NCBI RefSeq assembly: GCF_019444005.1
Contig: NZ_CP049305.1
Span: 12,181-76,180, forward strand
DNA: 64,000 bases
Source of the DNA: Liquorilactobacillus nagelii DSM 13675
GTDB taxonomy: Bacteria > Bacillota > Bacilli > Lactobacillales > Lactobacillaceae
Direction: 5' to 3'
Shown here piece after piece: positions 26,412 to 33,908 of this stretch. Under the pieces are notes generated by a model that saw only the letters and a program-made list of their open reading frames with translations, did no database searches and was not told where the DNA came from. Position numbers and translations under genes: made by a program. How positions within the stretch are numbered: position 1 is the first letter of the stretch; each line of letters starts with the position of its first letter.

Positions 26412-26645
26412 AGCTAATCCTTGGAGTATCTCAATTAAGTAATAATCTCGAAAATGCAATTAGTAATGTAGTAAAAAAGATAGCAAATTTCGACAATAAC
26501 CAATCTAACGAAATGGTATTGGCTAATGACATAGTTGATCGTTCAATTATTTATACACAATTTGGAGAAAGTAAGAGTAAGGCCATTATTAAGTTGATAG
26601 CGCCAACAGAAACCGATTTTGAAGATATTGCTTCATATTGCTTAT
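26412..26645 (+). pseudogene. Orphan gene fragment cut by IS3
   Basis: The frame carries VSQLSNNLENAISNVVKKIA and AIIKLIAPTETDFEDIASYC, coherent protein-like sequence that I cannot assign. It begins at the end of the toxin-module homology and is cut by the IS3 end at 26646. An apparent 119-codon frame from 26384 is a chimera of toxin leader antisense, this fragment and IS DNA. Confidence 0.45.
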
Positions 26646-26677
26646 TGCTCCTACGTCAAGTTTTGGTACTAAAAAAA

Positions 26678-27421
26678 TTAGCCGTTTATCCTAATTCTTT
26701 CGGTGTTATACCAGTTAATGTAATTTTCAACTCTGAGGACTAAGTCCTCAAAACTAGTAAAACGTGTTTGAAAAATAAATTCTCGTTTAAGTAGCGAATG
26801 GAAAGCTTCGAGCGGACCGTTATCATATGGATAACCTTGTTTGGAATATGAATGCCTAATCAGGTGCCGCTTTAACAGGCCTTCATAAGCAATACTGGTG
26901 TATTGTGAACCCATATCAGAGTGCAAAAAGGTTGGCTTAGAAGCCCTGCTCAAGGCTTGCAACAATGTCTTAATAATCAGTTTCGATGCCATCTCCTTGC
27001 CAATGTTGAAAGCGATGATTTGCTTACTAGCTTGGTCAAAGATGGTACTTAGATAAACCCAAGTGCCTGGTCTTAGTTCTAGGTAGGTTATGTCAGCACG
27101 CCAAATAGTTCCGATTGGATGGTTCTTAATCAAGTTAGGCCGTTGAGAATAATCTACATGAGTGCCTGGCTTCTTAAAACGCCGCCCCATTAGTGATCGA
27201 ATGCCTAACTCCTGCATTAATCGGTAGACACGATTGGGGCCAATGACTACACCAAGTCTTCTCATGGCAATTGTGATCCGAGGGTACCCATAGGCTTTAT
27301 AATTATTTTTCCAAATTTCAAAGATCTGGCTTTTTAAAATCGTATCTTGTTTATCATGACGACTTGTCTGATAGTGTTTCCAATGATAATACGTACTTTT
27401 AGAAAGCCCTAAGGCTTTCAA
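26678..27421 (-). CDS. IS3-family transposase OrfB, copy 2
   Basis: The protein is identical to that at 14270-15013, with all three catalytic acidic residues present. Confidence 0.9.
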   Translation of the reverse strand: MKALGLSKSTYYHWKHYQTSRHDKQDTILKSQIFEIWKNNYKAYGYPRITIAMRRLGVVIGPNRVYRLMQELGIRSLMGRRFKKPGTHVDYSQRPNLIKNHPIGTIWRADITYLELRPGTWVYLSTIFDQASKQIIAFNIGKEMASKLIIKTLLQALSRASKPTFLHSDMGSQYTSIAYEGLLKRHLIRHSYSKQGYPYDNGPLEAFHSLLKREFIFQTRFTSFEDLVLRVENYINWYNTERIRING

Positions 27422-27483
27422 GATTATCCAGAGGCGGTGTTTACATAATTGTTCGTTGATAAAGTCTATGGCTTTAACTTTGC

Positions 27484-27747
27484 CTAATGCCTTCCCAGTA
27501 ACACCGCCGCTGCTTTTAAAATTTCATTTTCTTCTTTTAACTGCTGGTTTTCTTTCTGTAGTTGCTTGAAGGCTTCAACACTCGTTACGCCACCGTCAGG
27601 TAGTTCAACTAATTTGGCCCGCTTGATCCAATGACTGATGGTGGTTGGATGAACCCCATATTCATTGGCTAAGGATTTCTTTGAACGATTTTCATTGTGA
27701 TAAAGCTTAACGATGTTGTTTTTAAATTCATCTGAATAATATTTCAT
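27484..27747 (-). CDS. IS3-family transposase OrfA, copy 2
   Basis: The protein is identical to the subunit at 13944-14207, with ATG at 27747 after TAGGAG. Confidence 0.9.
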   Translation of the reverse strand: MKYYSDEFKNNIVKLYHNENRSKKSLANEYGVHPTTISHWIKRAKLVELPDGGVTSVEAFKQLQKENQQLKEENEILKAAAVLLGRH

Positions 27748-27960
27748 AAAAAAACTCCTATTCTGATTTTTATCATTATGACACAAAATCTAATGATTTT
27801 GGTACCAAATTTCAGTATAGGAGCAATTTTACGCTAACTCGGACTTTTTCCAGCGGGCCTAAGCTGGCTGCTTTTGGATTTAAAAAATAGCACGTTTTAA
27901 TCATAATCACTGTCAGCAATAATCAGCCCATCCGAAATTAATACTGTTATTTTGCAAAAC

Positions 27961-28002
27961 TTGACGCCTATCAAGTTGCCCTCAAGCTGAACTCACTATA
28001 CT
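27961..28002 (+). promoter_or_regulatory. Flp/Fnr-type box and promoter of the P-type ATPase gene
   Basis: TTGACGCCTATCAA (27961-27974) matches the TTGA-N6-TCAA form bound by Crp/Fnr proteins. The -10 TATACT starts at 27997, 29.5 bp from the box centre, which puts the box at about -41.5 (class II activator position). The weak -35 (TTGCCC, short spacing) fits activator dependence. Confidence 0.65.
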
Positions 28003-28035
28003 AGGGTCATCAAATCAAATAAGGAGTTGCAAATT

Positions 28036-29940
28036 ATGAAATTCCAATTATTTCTCACTAAACATACGAATCAAATTACATTAGTTACGGGGATTCTGAT
28101 TGTCCTTGGGATGCTCAGTAAATATCTCTTACAATTTACGCTCGGTTACCAAGTCATTTTAGCAGTTGCTTCAATTATTGCCGTCATTCCGATTGCGGTT
28201 CGTGCTTGGAGCGCACTTCGGAACAAAGTTTTCAGTATTGAACTGTTAGTTAGTATCGCAGTGATTGGGGCATTCATTATTGGTGAATTCAACGAATCCG
28301 CAATCGTTACTTTCCTCTTCTTGTTTGGCTCCTATCTCGAAAGCAAGACCTTGCAGAAGACGCGGACCGCAATCAAAGGCTTGACTGACATGTCACCAAC
28401 TACCGCAACTTTAGTTACTGATGATGGCACCGAAGAAGTCGACGTTGATGATGTGGACGAAGGTGACGTTGTCCTAGTTAAAACTGGGAGTCAGGTTCCC
28501 GTTGACGGGATTGTTGTTGAAGGTAACGGCTACCTTAACGAAGCCTCAATTACGGGTGAAGCACGCCAAATCAACAAGCAACTCAAGGACTCGGTTTACT
28601 CCGGAACAATGGTTGAAAATGGCTATCTGAAGATCAAAGCGACTCAGGTTGGCGACGACACGACTTTTGCCAAAATTATTGAATTGGTCGAAGAAGCTCA
28701 AGATACCAAGTCCAAAGCTGAAAAGTTCATCGACCGCTTTGCTCAATATTATACGCCTGCCGTCCTCGTTTTAGCAGTCTTAGTCTTCGCCTTCTCCCGT
28801 GACTTCCGCTTAGCAATCACGGTACTGGTTCTCGGTTGCCCAGGTGCCTTAGTTATCGGCGCCCCAGTGTCAAACGTTGCCGGAATCGGGAATGGTGCCA
28901 AGCGTGGTATCCTGATCAAGGGTGGTGAAGTCGTCGATACTTTTGCCAAAGTCGATACCCTGGTCTTCGATAAGACCGGTACTTTAACGGAAGGTAACAC
29001 TGCCGTTACAACCATGCACACTTACACAAACAATGCGGATAATCAACTAGCTCTCGCTGCCGCTATTGAGGGCTTTTCCGACCATCCGTTAGGCCAAGCA
29101 ATCGTCAGTTATGCCGACCAGCAGTCAGTGGGGGTCGCTCCCGTCCTAGATGACACTGGAACCGTTAAGGGTCAAGGAATCTGTGCACAAGTCGGTAAGC
29201 AAGAAGTTGTCATTGGTAATCAAAAAATGTTGACGGCTCATAATATCAAACTAAATCCTAATCAACTCAAAGATCTCAATGATTTACAAGCTGGTGGTCA
29301 ATCAACCGTTATCATGGCAGTCGACGGACAAGTTCAACTCATCTTCGGGATTGCCGATACGATTCGTCCAGGCGTGAAGGACTCCCTCGCCGCATTAAAA
29401 GCCCAAGGAATCAAGAAACTCGTTATGTTAACTGGAGACAATGAACTCACCGCTCAAGCCGTTGCCAACGAATTGAACCTAGATGAAGTTCACGCCAACC
29501 TCTTGCCAGAAGAAAAAGTCGAATACGTTAAGAAACTAAAAGCAGCCGGTAACACGGTCGCCTTTATTGGGGATGGAATCAACGACAGTCCTTCAATCGC
29601 TAACGCCGATATCGGAATCGCAATGGGTAGTGGGACTGACGTTGCCATCGATACATCCGATGTCGTCTTGATGCAATCAAGCTTCCCCGCATTAGTACAC
29701 GCCCACGGTCTCGCCAAGAAAACTGTCTCGAACACTCGTGAAAACATCTTCATCGCCATTGCCACCGTGGCCTTCCTACTGATTGGGCTAATCTTCGGTT
29801 ATATCTACATGGCCAGTGGGATGTTTGTCCATGAAGCTAGTATCTTAGTCGTTATCTTCAACGCTATGCGGTTAATCAATTTCCAAACCAAGTTCGACAA
29901 ACAACAACCAACTAAAACCATTCAAGCAGCCACAGCTTAA
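28036..29940 (+). CDS. Heavy-metal P1B-type ATPase with CPG motif
   Basis: The 634-residue transporter has about eight membrane helices, no N-terminal metal-binding domain, TGE in the actuator domain, DKTGT with phospho-acceptor Asp312, SDHPLG (the P1B HP dipeptide) and GDGINDSP. The metal-site motif in helix 6 is Cys268-Pro-Gly rather than CPC, CPH or SPC, so the ion cannot be inferred. ATG 28036 follows AAGGAG. A separate CopZ-like protein at 32813 may act as the missing metal-binding domain. An Flp-type box controls it, so it is likely induced by redox or metal stress. Confidence 0.9.
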   Translation: MKFQLFLTKHTNQITLVTGILIVLGMLSKYLLQFTLGYQVILAVASIIAVIPIAVRAWSALRNKVFSIELLVSIAVIGAFIIGEFNESAIVTFLFLFGSYLESKTLQKTRTAIKGLTDMSPTTATLVTDDGTEEVDVDDVDEGDVVLVKTGSQVPVDGIVVEGNGYLNEASITGEARQINKQLKDSVYSGTMVENGYLKIKATQVGDDTTFAKIIELVEEAQDTKSKAEKFIDRFAQYYTPAVLVLAVLVFAFSRDFRLAITVLVLGCPGALVIGAPVSNVAGIGNGAKRGILIKGGEVVDTFAKVDTLVFDKTGTLTEGNTAVTTMHTYTNNADNQLALAAAIEGFSDHPLGQAIVSYADQQSVGVAPVLDDTGTVKGQGICAQVGKQEVVIGNQKMLTAHNIKLNPNQLKDLNDLQAGGQSTVIMAVDGQVQLIFGIADTIRPGVKDSLAALKAQGIKKLVMLTGDNELTAQAVANELNLDEVHANLLPEEKVEYVKKLKAAGNTVAFIGDGINDSPSIANADIGIAMGSGTDVAIDTSDVVLMQSSFPALVHAHGLAKKTVSNTRENIFIAIATVAFLLIGLIFGYIYMASGMFVHEASILVVIFNAMRLINFQTKFDKQQPTKTIQAATA

Positions 29941-29979
29941 TCAAGTCTCCCCAACTTGGTTACAGGCCTAGCAACCAAT

Positions 29980-30026
29980 AACGGTCCGCCGACTAGTCTT
30001 CCCCAGCTAGTTGGCGGACCGTTTTA
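29980..30026. terminator. Terminator after the P-type ATPase gene
   Basis: GGTCCGCCGACTAG and CTAGTTGGCGGACC form a long stem followed by GTTTT. Confidence 0.85.
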
Positions 30027-30093
30027 GCATATTGCAATCAAAAATGATAGACCAATAATAATTTCATAAATACGCTCGGTTAATTAATTGCGA

Positions 30094-30846
30094 TTACAAA
30101 CCAAAAAAGATCTTATAAATCCAAATTCCAATAACGGCACCAATAATTGGGGCAACCACGGGAACCCAACTATATTCCCAGTGAGAACTACCCTTGTTCG
30201 GTACTGGTAATAACGCGTGTACTAGCCGTGGTCCCAAGTCACGGGCCGGATTTAGGGCCGGACCGGTTGGACCGCCTAACGAAATAACCATGGCAGCAAT
30301 CAAAAGTCCAACGCCAATATTGGCGATATCGATATTTTGATGAAAAAACATTCCGCGATATAATCCCATGGCACCAAAAATCAGGACTGCGGTTCCTACC
30401 ATTTCCGTAACAAAACCGTTTAACTGACTGTTCGCATGATCACTATTTGCAAACGTCCCTAAGACCGCCTCATTATCAGTCGTTTGCCGATAATGGGGCC
30501 AGTACAGTGCCAAAATCAAGCATTGGCCTGCGATTGCTCCTAGAAATTGCCAGATTAAGTAAGGCGCAACGTGCGCCCAGGGAAAGATTCCAATCACGGC
30601 TTGCCCAATCGTAATCGCGGGGTTTAAATGGTTACCAGAAATCGAGCCAAACATCATGGCTGGGAGCATGACCCCCAGTCCATATCCCGATGCAACCAGG
30701 AGCCATCCTCCATTGGCGAGTCCTGGATCATCGTTACCAGTCGTGTTCTTCAGGAATGCGTTAGCGACAGCACCATTACCTAGTAGTACTAGGATCAGCG
30801 TGCCAAAAAATTCAGCGGCGTAGCGTGCTTCCCATGAACCTGTCAT
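30094..30846 (-). CDS. glpF: Glycerol facilitator (aquaglyceroporin)
   Basis: The 250-residue MIP-family channel has six helices and two NPA loops, HLNPAITIG and ALNPARDLGPR. The Asp after NPAR marks the glycerol-conducting GlpF class rather than strict aquaporins. Similar lactobacillar channels also pass dihydroxyacetone, lactic acid and H2O2. The ATG follows GAGGAGG. No glpK or glpD lies nearby, so a role in lactic acid or peroxide movement within this redox island is possible. Confidence 0.9.
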   Translation of the reverse strand: MTGSWEARYAAEFFGTLILVLLGNGAVANAFLKNTTGNDDPGLANGGWLLVASGYGLGVMLPAMMFGSISGNHLNPAITIGQAVIGIFPWAHVAPYLIWQFLGAIAGQCLILALYWPHYRQTTDNEAVLGTFANSDHANSQLNGFVTEMVGTAVLIFGAMGLYRGMFFHQNIDIANIGVGLLIAAMVISLGGPTGPALNPARDLGPRLVHALLPVPNKGSSHWEYSWVPVVAPIIGAVIGIWIYKIFFGL

Positions 30847-30913
30847 CTGTAAATCCTCCTCGTATGGTACCGAGCATCTATGATAATTTGAAGATACCAG
30901 ATAAAACTATTTA

Positions 30914-30927
30914 TGTAAACGTTTTAT
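30914..30927 (-). promoter_or_regulatory. Possible cre site upstream of glpF
   Basis: TGTAAACGTTTTAT partly fits the CcpA operator consensus, lacking the final CA. It lies 70 bp upstream of the start. Confidence 0.3.
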
Positions 30928-31164
30928 TTTGCTTAAATAAGCGGTTTCTAATAATTCAACATAATTCTACCAAATACCCTGGGTTGTATAATTATGAAGC
31001 GCTAGTATAACACGCTCGCGTCAACATGAGATCTTCAACGTTAATGCTCGCGATCACAACTAGTGGATTCTCAGGAGCCGCTAGCTTCCATAACGAATCG
31101 TTATTATCTAATCACCCAATACATCAGTCCTTTTTAAATCCCTCCACGGCCAGAAGCAGAACAC

Positions 31165-31193
31165 TTGCTCGTATATACCTATGGGGGTATATT
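31165..31193 (+). promoter_or_regulatory. trx-csoR promoter with CsoR-type operator
   Basis: TTGCTC (31165-31170) and TATATT (31188-31193) have a 17-bp spacer. The G-tract inverted repeat TATACCTATGGGGGTATA (31174-31191) fills the spacer and -10, the layout of CsoR-family repression sites. Confidence 0.75.
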
Positions 31194-31230
31194 ATTTAGT
31201 GACAAATACTTACTAAAGGAGTCAGCTAAA

Positions 31231-31551
31231 ATGATTAAAGAAATACATGATCAAGATTTTGCCAAAGAAACAGATACTGGTATCGCCGTTATTGATTTTC
31301 GCGCGGACTGGTGCCCACCATGTCGCATGATGGACCCAATTCTTAAGTCCCTTTCTGAAGACCCCGCTTACAAGGACCAGGTCAACTTCGTTTCATTGAA
31401 CATTGACCATGACCAAGCTACGGCCAGTCAATTCCAAGTTCAAGGAATTCCAACCTTCCTGATTAAGAAAGATGGCCAAGTCGTCAGTCACATGGTCGGA
31501 GCACGTCCTAAGCCTGATTTTGAAGTCGAACTCAAAAAAGCACTTGCCTAA
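31231..31551 (+). CDS. trxA: Thioredoxin
   Basis: The 106-residue protein has the thioredoxin fold pattern and an active site WCPPCR (residues about 28-33) in place of the common WCGPC; Pro at that position usually lowers reducing power. GIPTFLIKKDG carries the cis-Pro. AAAGGAG supports the ATG. It is the first gene of an operon with the CsoR-type repressor and may serve protein disulphide or persulphide reduction; ArsC at 4355 also needs a thioredoxin. Confidence 0.9.
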   Translation: MIKEIHDQDFAKETDTGIAVIDFRADWCPPCRMMDPILKSLSEDPAYKDQVNFVSLNIDHDQATASQFQVQGIPTFLIKKDGQVVSHMVGARPKPDFEVELKKALA

Positions 31552-31574
31552 TTACGAAGGGGGCATCATGAATC

Positions 31575-31844
31575 ATGGCAACTACTGAAGAATATGTCAC
31601 TAACAAGCAGATCAAGACCCGGCTGAAACGCTCGGCTGGTCAACTGGACGGCGTTTTACGTATGATGGACGAAAATCGTCCTTGCGAAGATGTCTTAGTT
31701 CAACTTTCAGCAGTGAAATCAAGTATCGACAAGGCCATGAAACTCGTCATCGCCCGTAATATTAATAATTGTGTAGATGCGATGACCACGGCTGATGTTC
31801 AGAATCTTGAACACTCCTTGGATCTACTGCTAAAAACCAAATAA
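31575..31844 (+). CDS. CsoR/CstR-family transcriptional repressor
   Basis: The 89-residue all-helical protein matches the metal-sensitive repressor family (DUF156). The two cysteines Cys37 and Cys66 are spaced 29 apart as in CsoR and CstR. The position of the copper-ligand His (four before the second Cys) is Asn62. Loss of this His argues against Cu(I) sensing and for a thiol- or persulphide-sensing, CstR-like role, which is inference. It lies 23 bp after trxA and probably represses their common promoter through the G-tract operator. Confidence 0.88.
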   Translation: MATTEEYVTNKQIKTRLKRSAGQLDGVLRMMDENRPCEDVLVQLSAVKSSIDKAMKLVIARNINNCVDAMTTADVQNLEHSLDLLLKTK

Positions 31845-31847
31845 CGC

Positions 31848-31893
31848 CAAAAAAGACGGTGTCGCCAATCTCAGTTGGTTATACCGTCTTTTT
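31848..31893. terminator. Bidirectional terminator after the repressor gene
   Basis: AAAAAAGACGGT / ACCGTCTTTTT flank a 20-nt loop; T runs occur on both strands. Confidence 0.85.
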
Positions 31894-31943
31894 AGTGCCA
31901 GTTGACTCAGTTAAGCACCGTATCCGTCAGGCAACTTATCGAG

Positions 31944-32117
31944 TCAATCTTTCCAATCGCCCTTTTTCCAGTCATCGTCGTCATCACTGTGGGACTGCTC
32001 GGCATCCTTGGGCGCTCGTTTTGCTCGCTTCAACAGGACCGCCGTTGAAACCACCGTTACGAACCCAGTCGCAATAATAAAGACAAATGTCCACATCACA
32101 ATGTCGCTAATCGCCAT
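31944..32117 (-). CDS. Small single-span membrane protein
   Basis: The 57-residue protein has one hydrophobic helix (IVMWTFVFIIATGFVTVVST) and a charged cytoplasmic tail (RAKRAPKDAEQSHSDDDDDW). GGAGG lies 8 bp before the ATG at 32117. I do not recognise it. The Asp-rich, His-containing tail could bind metal. It lies between divergent metal-related genes. Confidence 0.6.
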   Translation of the reverse strand: MAISDIVMWTFVFIIATGFVTVVSTAVLLKRAKRAPKDAEQSHSDDDDDWKKGDWKD

Positions 32118-32177
32118 CTCGGGGCCCTCCAATATAATTTAATTGTCGTTAGTATAGCGCAGGCCCGTTGTAATAGC

Positions 32178-32225
32178 AAAAACGCCCTGGATAGTTTGCC
32201 CACACAATCGCTATCCAGAGCGTTT
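32178..32225 (-). terminator. Terminator of the copZ-like/dps operon
   Basis: CGCTCTGGATAG / CTATCCAGGGCG on the minus strand is followed by TTTTTGC. Confidence 0.75.
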
Positions 32226-32245
32226 AATTCTTCAGCGAGAACGAC

Positions 32246-32800
32246 CTAATCGTCGTCATCCTCATCTTCTTCCTCCAAACCAGTTCGAGCATCGTTACCA
32301 AGATAAGCTTGTAATTCCCGAATATTGTGATTGTTACTGCCACGATAAGCAACTAACCAAGCCGCCAGTGCCGGCCGGGTTTCTTTTTCAGCAAGCTTGA
32401 TAGCCCGGTCAACGAATAGGTTTTCCGTATCAAAATCCTTGATTGTTGCGGCCACGAGTTCATCAGCAGATTGATACTTGAAAGCCCCATTTTCTTCCAA
32501 CATGGAATACTTGGTTAATTCAGCCGTTGTGGAAGATGGCTTCTGGTTTTCATCTAGGAGTAATTCGCCTAATTCAGCAAACTGACGGACATTCTGATCT
32601 AACAAACGTTGATATGCTGTCCGCAATGCCAATGATTGTGGTCCTTTAACGTACCACTTCACTTGGGTCAACTTAACGTAAGCAACCATTAAGTTAGATA
32701 AAATGTGATTCGTCATTGCGCCCGCTGTTGGGACATGGTGATCAATGTCACTCTGTTTTAATTCCGCTGCGTATTGTTCGTCGATCGTTAGTTCACTCAT
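32246..32800 (-). CDS. dps: Dps/ferritin-like protein with acidic tail
   Basis: The 184-residue four-helix protein carries VKLTQVKWYVKGPQSLALRT, the helix-2 motif of Dps. It lacks usual ferroxidase residues: the His of HWYVKG is Lys and the Asp of the next helix is Ala, by my alignment from memory. The C-terminus ends in an unusual acidic run (LEEEDEDDDD). DNA protection or metal binding without ferroxidase activity is plausible. It is 12 bp after the CopZ-like gene and shares the Flp-box promoter. Confidence 0.8.
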   Translation of the reverse strand: MSELTIDEQYAAELKQSDIDHHVPTAGAMTNHILSNLMVAYVKLTQVKWYVKGPQSLALRTAYQRLLDQNVRQFAELGELLLDENQKPSSTTAELTKYSMLEENGAFKYQSADELVAATIKDFDTENLFVDRAIKLAEKETRPALAAWLVAYRGSNNHNIRELQAYLGNDARTGLEEEDEDDDD

Positions 32801-32812
32801 CGTTTATTCCTC

Positions 32813-33031
32813 CTACTTAACCTTGACGTTTTCAACTTCGTAACCAAGTCCGGTAACAACTTGTGCCAAATCATCGGCATTCGTCACTTCAGGATCAAAG
32901 TTAGCCTTTACCTTGCTGGCATTGAATAGCACCTTAACATTCTCAACGCCGTCATGGTTAGCAACGGCCTTTTCGATCTTGGTCATGCATGATGGGCAAG
33001 TCAACGTTCCTAATTGCATAATAATTTTCAT
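32813..33031 (-). CDS. Heavy-metal-associated (CopZ-like) metallochaperone
   Basis: The 72-residue HMA domain has the metal-binding motif TCPSCM (Cys about 12 and 15) with Pro inside rather than the CxxC pattern MxCxxC of copper chaperones. ATG 33031 follows GGAGG. It may hand metal to the P-type ATPase at 28036, which lacks an own HMA domain. Confidence 0.85.
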   Translation of the reverse strand: MKIIMQLGTLTCPSCMTKIEKAVANHDGVENVKVLFNASKVKANFDPEVTNADDLAQVVTGLGYEVENVKVK

Positions 33032-33067
33032 AATCAATTACCTCCGTGTCGTTCATTTGATGGTTCT

Positions 33068-33137
33068 ATCATAACCGGATTTGATTGATCAGAACTTGAC
33101 GGCCGTCAAGAAATTCAAAAAAGTTTTACGCTACAAT
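33068..33137. promoter_or_regulatory. Divergent promoter pair around one palindromic Flp/Fnr box
   Basis: CTTGACGGCCGTCAAG (33095-33110) is a perfect palindrome. A -10 TATGAT lies at 33073-33068 for the minus genes and TACAAT at 33132-33137 for the regulator gene. Both start 29.5 bp from the box centre, so one site would sit at about -41.5 for both promoters. Confidence 0.7.
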
Positions 33138-33234
33138 ATAGTTATTAAAACAGTAGGAAATTTAAAACGTCAAACCCTATCTACCAAGCAAAATCTGTTA
33201 TAGTTAGGGTGAATTTATTCAGGAGATGGGCCTT

Positions 33235-33900
33235 ATGGCAGAACATGAATGTGTGCAGTTAGTCCCAATTTTTAGCGAACTCGGTAGTGAACAATTAGAC
33301 ACCATCGAATCGATCGTTCGTCACCACCACTATCCAGCCGGCAGCACTTTATTTGGTGCTGACGATCCACTGGATTCACTGATGATTGTTGCCAATGGGC
33401 AGGTTAAAGTCTATCAGCTAGCTGCCAATGGTCGCGAGCAGTTACTATACCTATTACAAACTGGTGATATCGATGGCGAAGCTGCCTTATTTGAAAATCA
33501 ACGGCGAACCTCATTCGGTGAAGCCTTAGTACCGACGGATGTTTGCAGTATTCGCCGTTCAGACTTTCAAGACTTGATGCAAAAATATCCCAGTATCAGC
33601 ATCAACGTCTTAAACGTCTTTGGCAAACGTCTCAGTCAACTGGAACGTCAAACAACCAGCACGGCCACTGAATCCGTCGAAGCCCGTTTAGCGAACTATA
33701 TCACTGAAACAGCGGCAGCGCTCAAAACCGACACGTTTAAACTACCATTAAAGAAAAAGGACCTGGCGACGTTCCTCGGCACCACCCCTGAAAGCATCAG
33801 CCGTAAGCTCGCCTTATTCGAGCGTCAAGGCCTAATTACGCAAAAGCCTGGCAAGGTCATCGAAATTAACGATGCCGACCAGCTATTATTAACTGAATAA
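33235..33900 (+). CDS. flp: Crp/Fnr-family regulator (Flp type)
   Basis: The 221-residue regulator has a cyclic-nucleotide-binding-like beta roll (about 15-125), a long dimer helix and a C-terminal winged helix (KKDLATFLGTTPESISRKLA). It lacks the four-Cys iron-sulphur cluster of true Fnr but has two cysteines, Cys6 and Cys104, as in the Flp protein of Lactobacillus casei, where a disulphide switches DNA binding. AGGAG favours ATG 33235. It likely controls its own gene, the CopZ/Dps operon and the P-type ATPase through TTGA-N6-TCAA boxes. Confidence 0.85.
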   Translation: MAEHECVQLVPIFSELGSEQLDTIESIVRHHHYPAGSTLFGADDPLDSLMIVANGQVKVYQLAANGREQLLYLLQTGDIDGEAALFENQRRTSFGEALVPTDVCSIRRSDFQDLMQKYPSISINVLNVFGKRLSQLERQTTSTATESVEARLANYITETAAALKTDTFKLPLKKKDLATFLGTTPESISRKLALFERQGLITQKPGKVIEINDADQLLLTE

Positions 33901-33908
33901 TGACTACT

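Larger units (their letters stand above)
26646..27825. mobile_element. IS3-family element, copy 2 (inverted)
   Basis: The sequence and 1180-bp length equal copy 1 at 13866-15045, in opposite orientation. The two bracket 11.6 kb with the malolactic, toxin-antitoxin and mobilisation genes. Confidence 0.9.

Noticed and set aside
26384..26743. 119-codon gene
   Set aside because: A chimera: antisense of toxin leader, an orphan fragment, then IS3 end DNA. Only 26412-26645 looks protein-coding.
30825..31010. 61-codon plus-strand frame
   Set aside because: Overlaps the start and promoter region of glpF on the other strand; no ribosome binding site.
31859..32077. 72-codon plus-strand frame
   Set aside because: Begins in a terminator and runs antisense to the small membrane protein gene.
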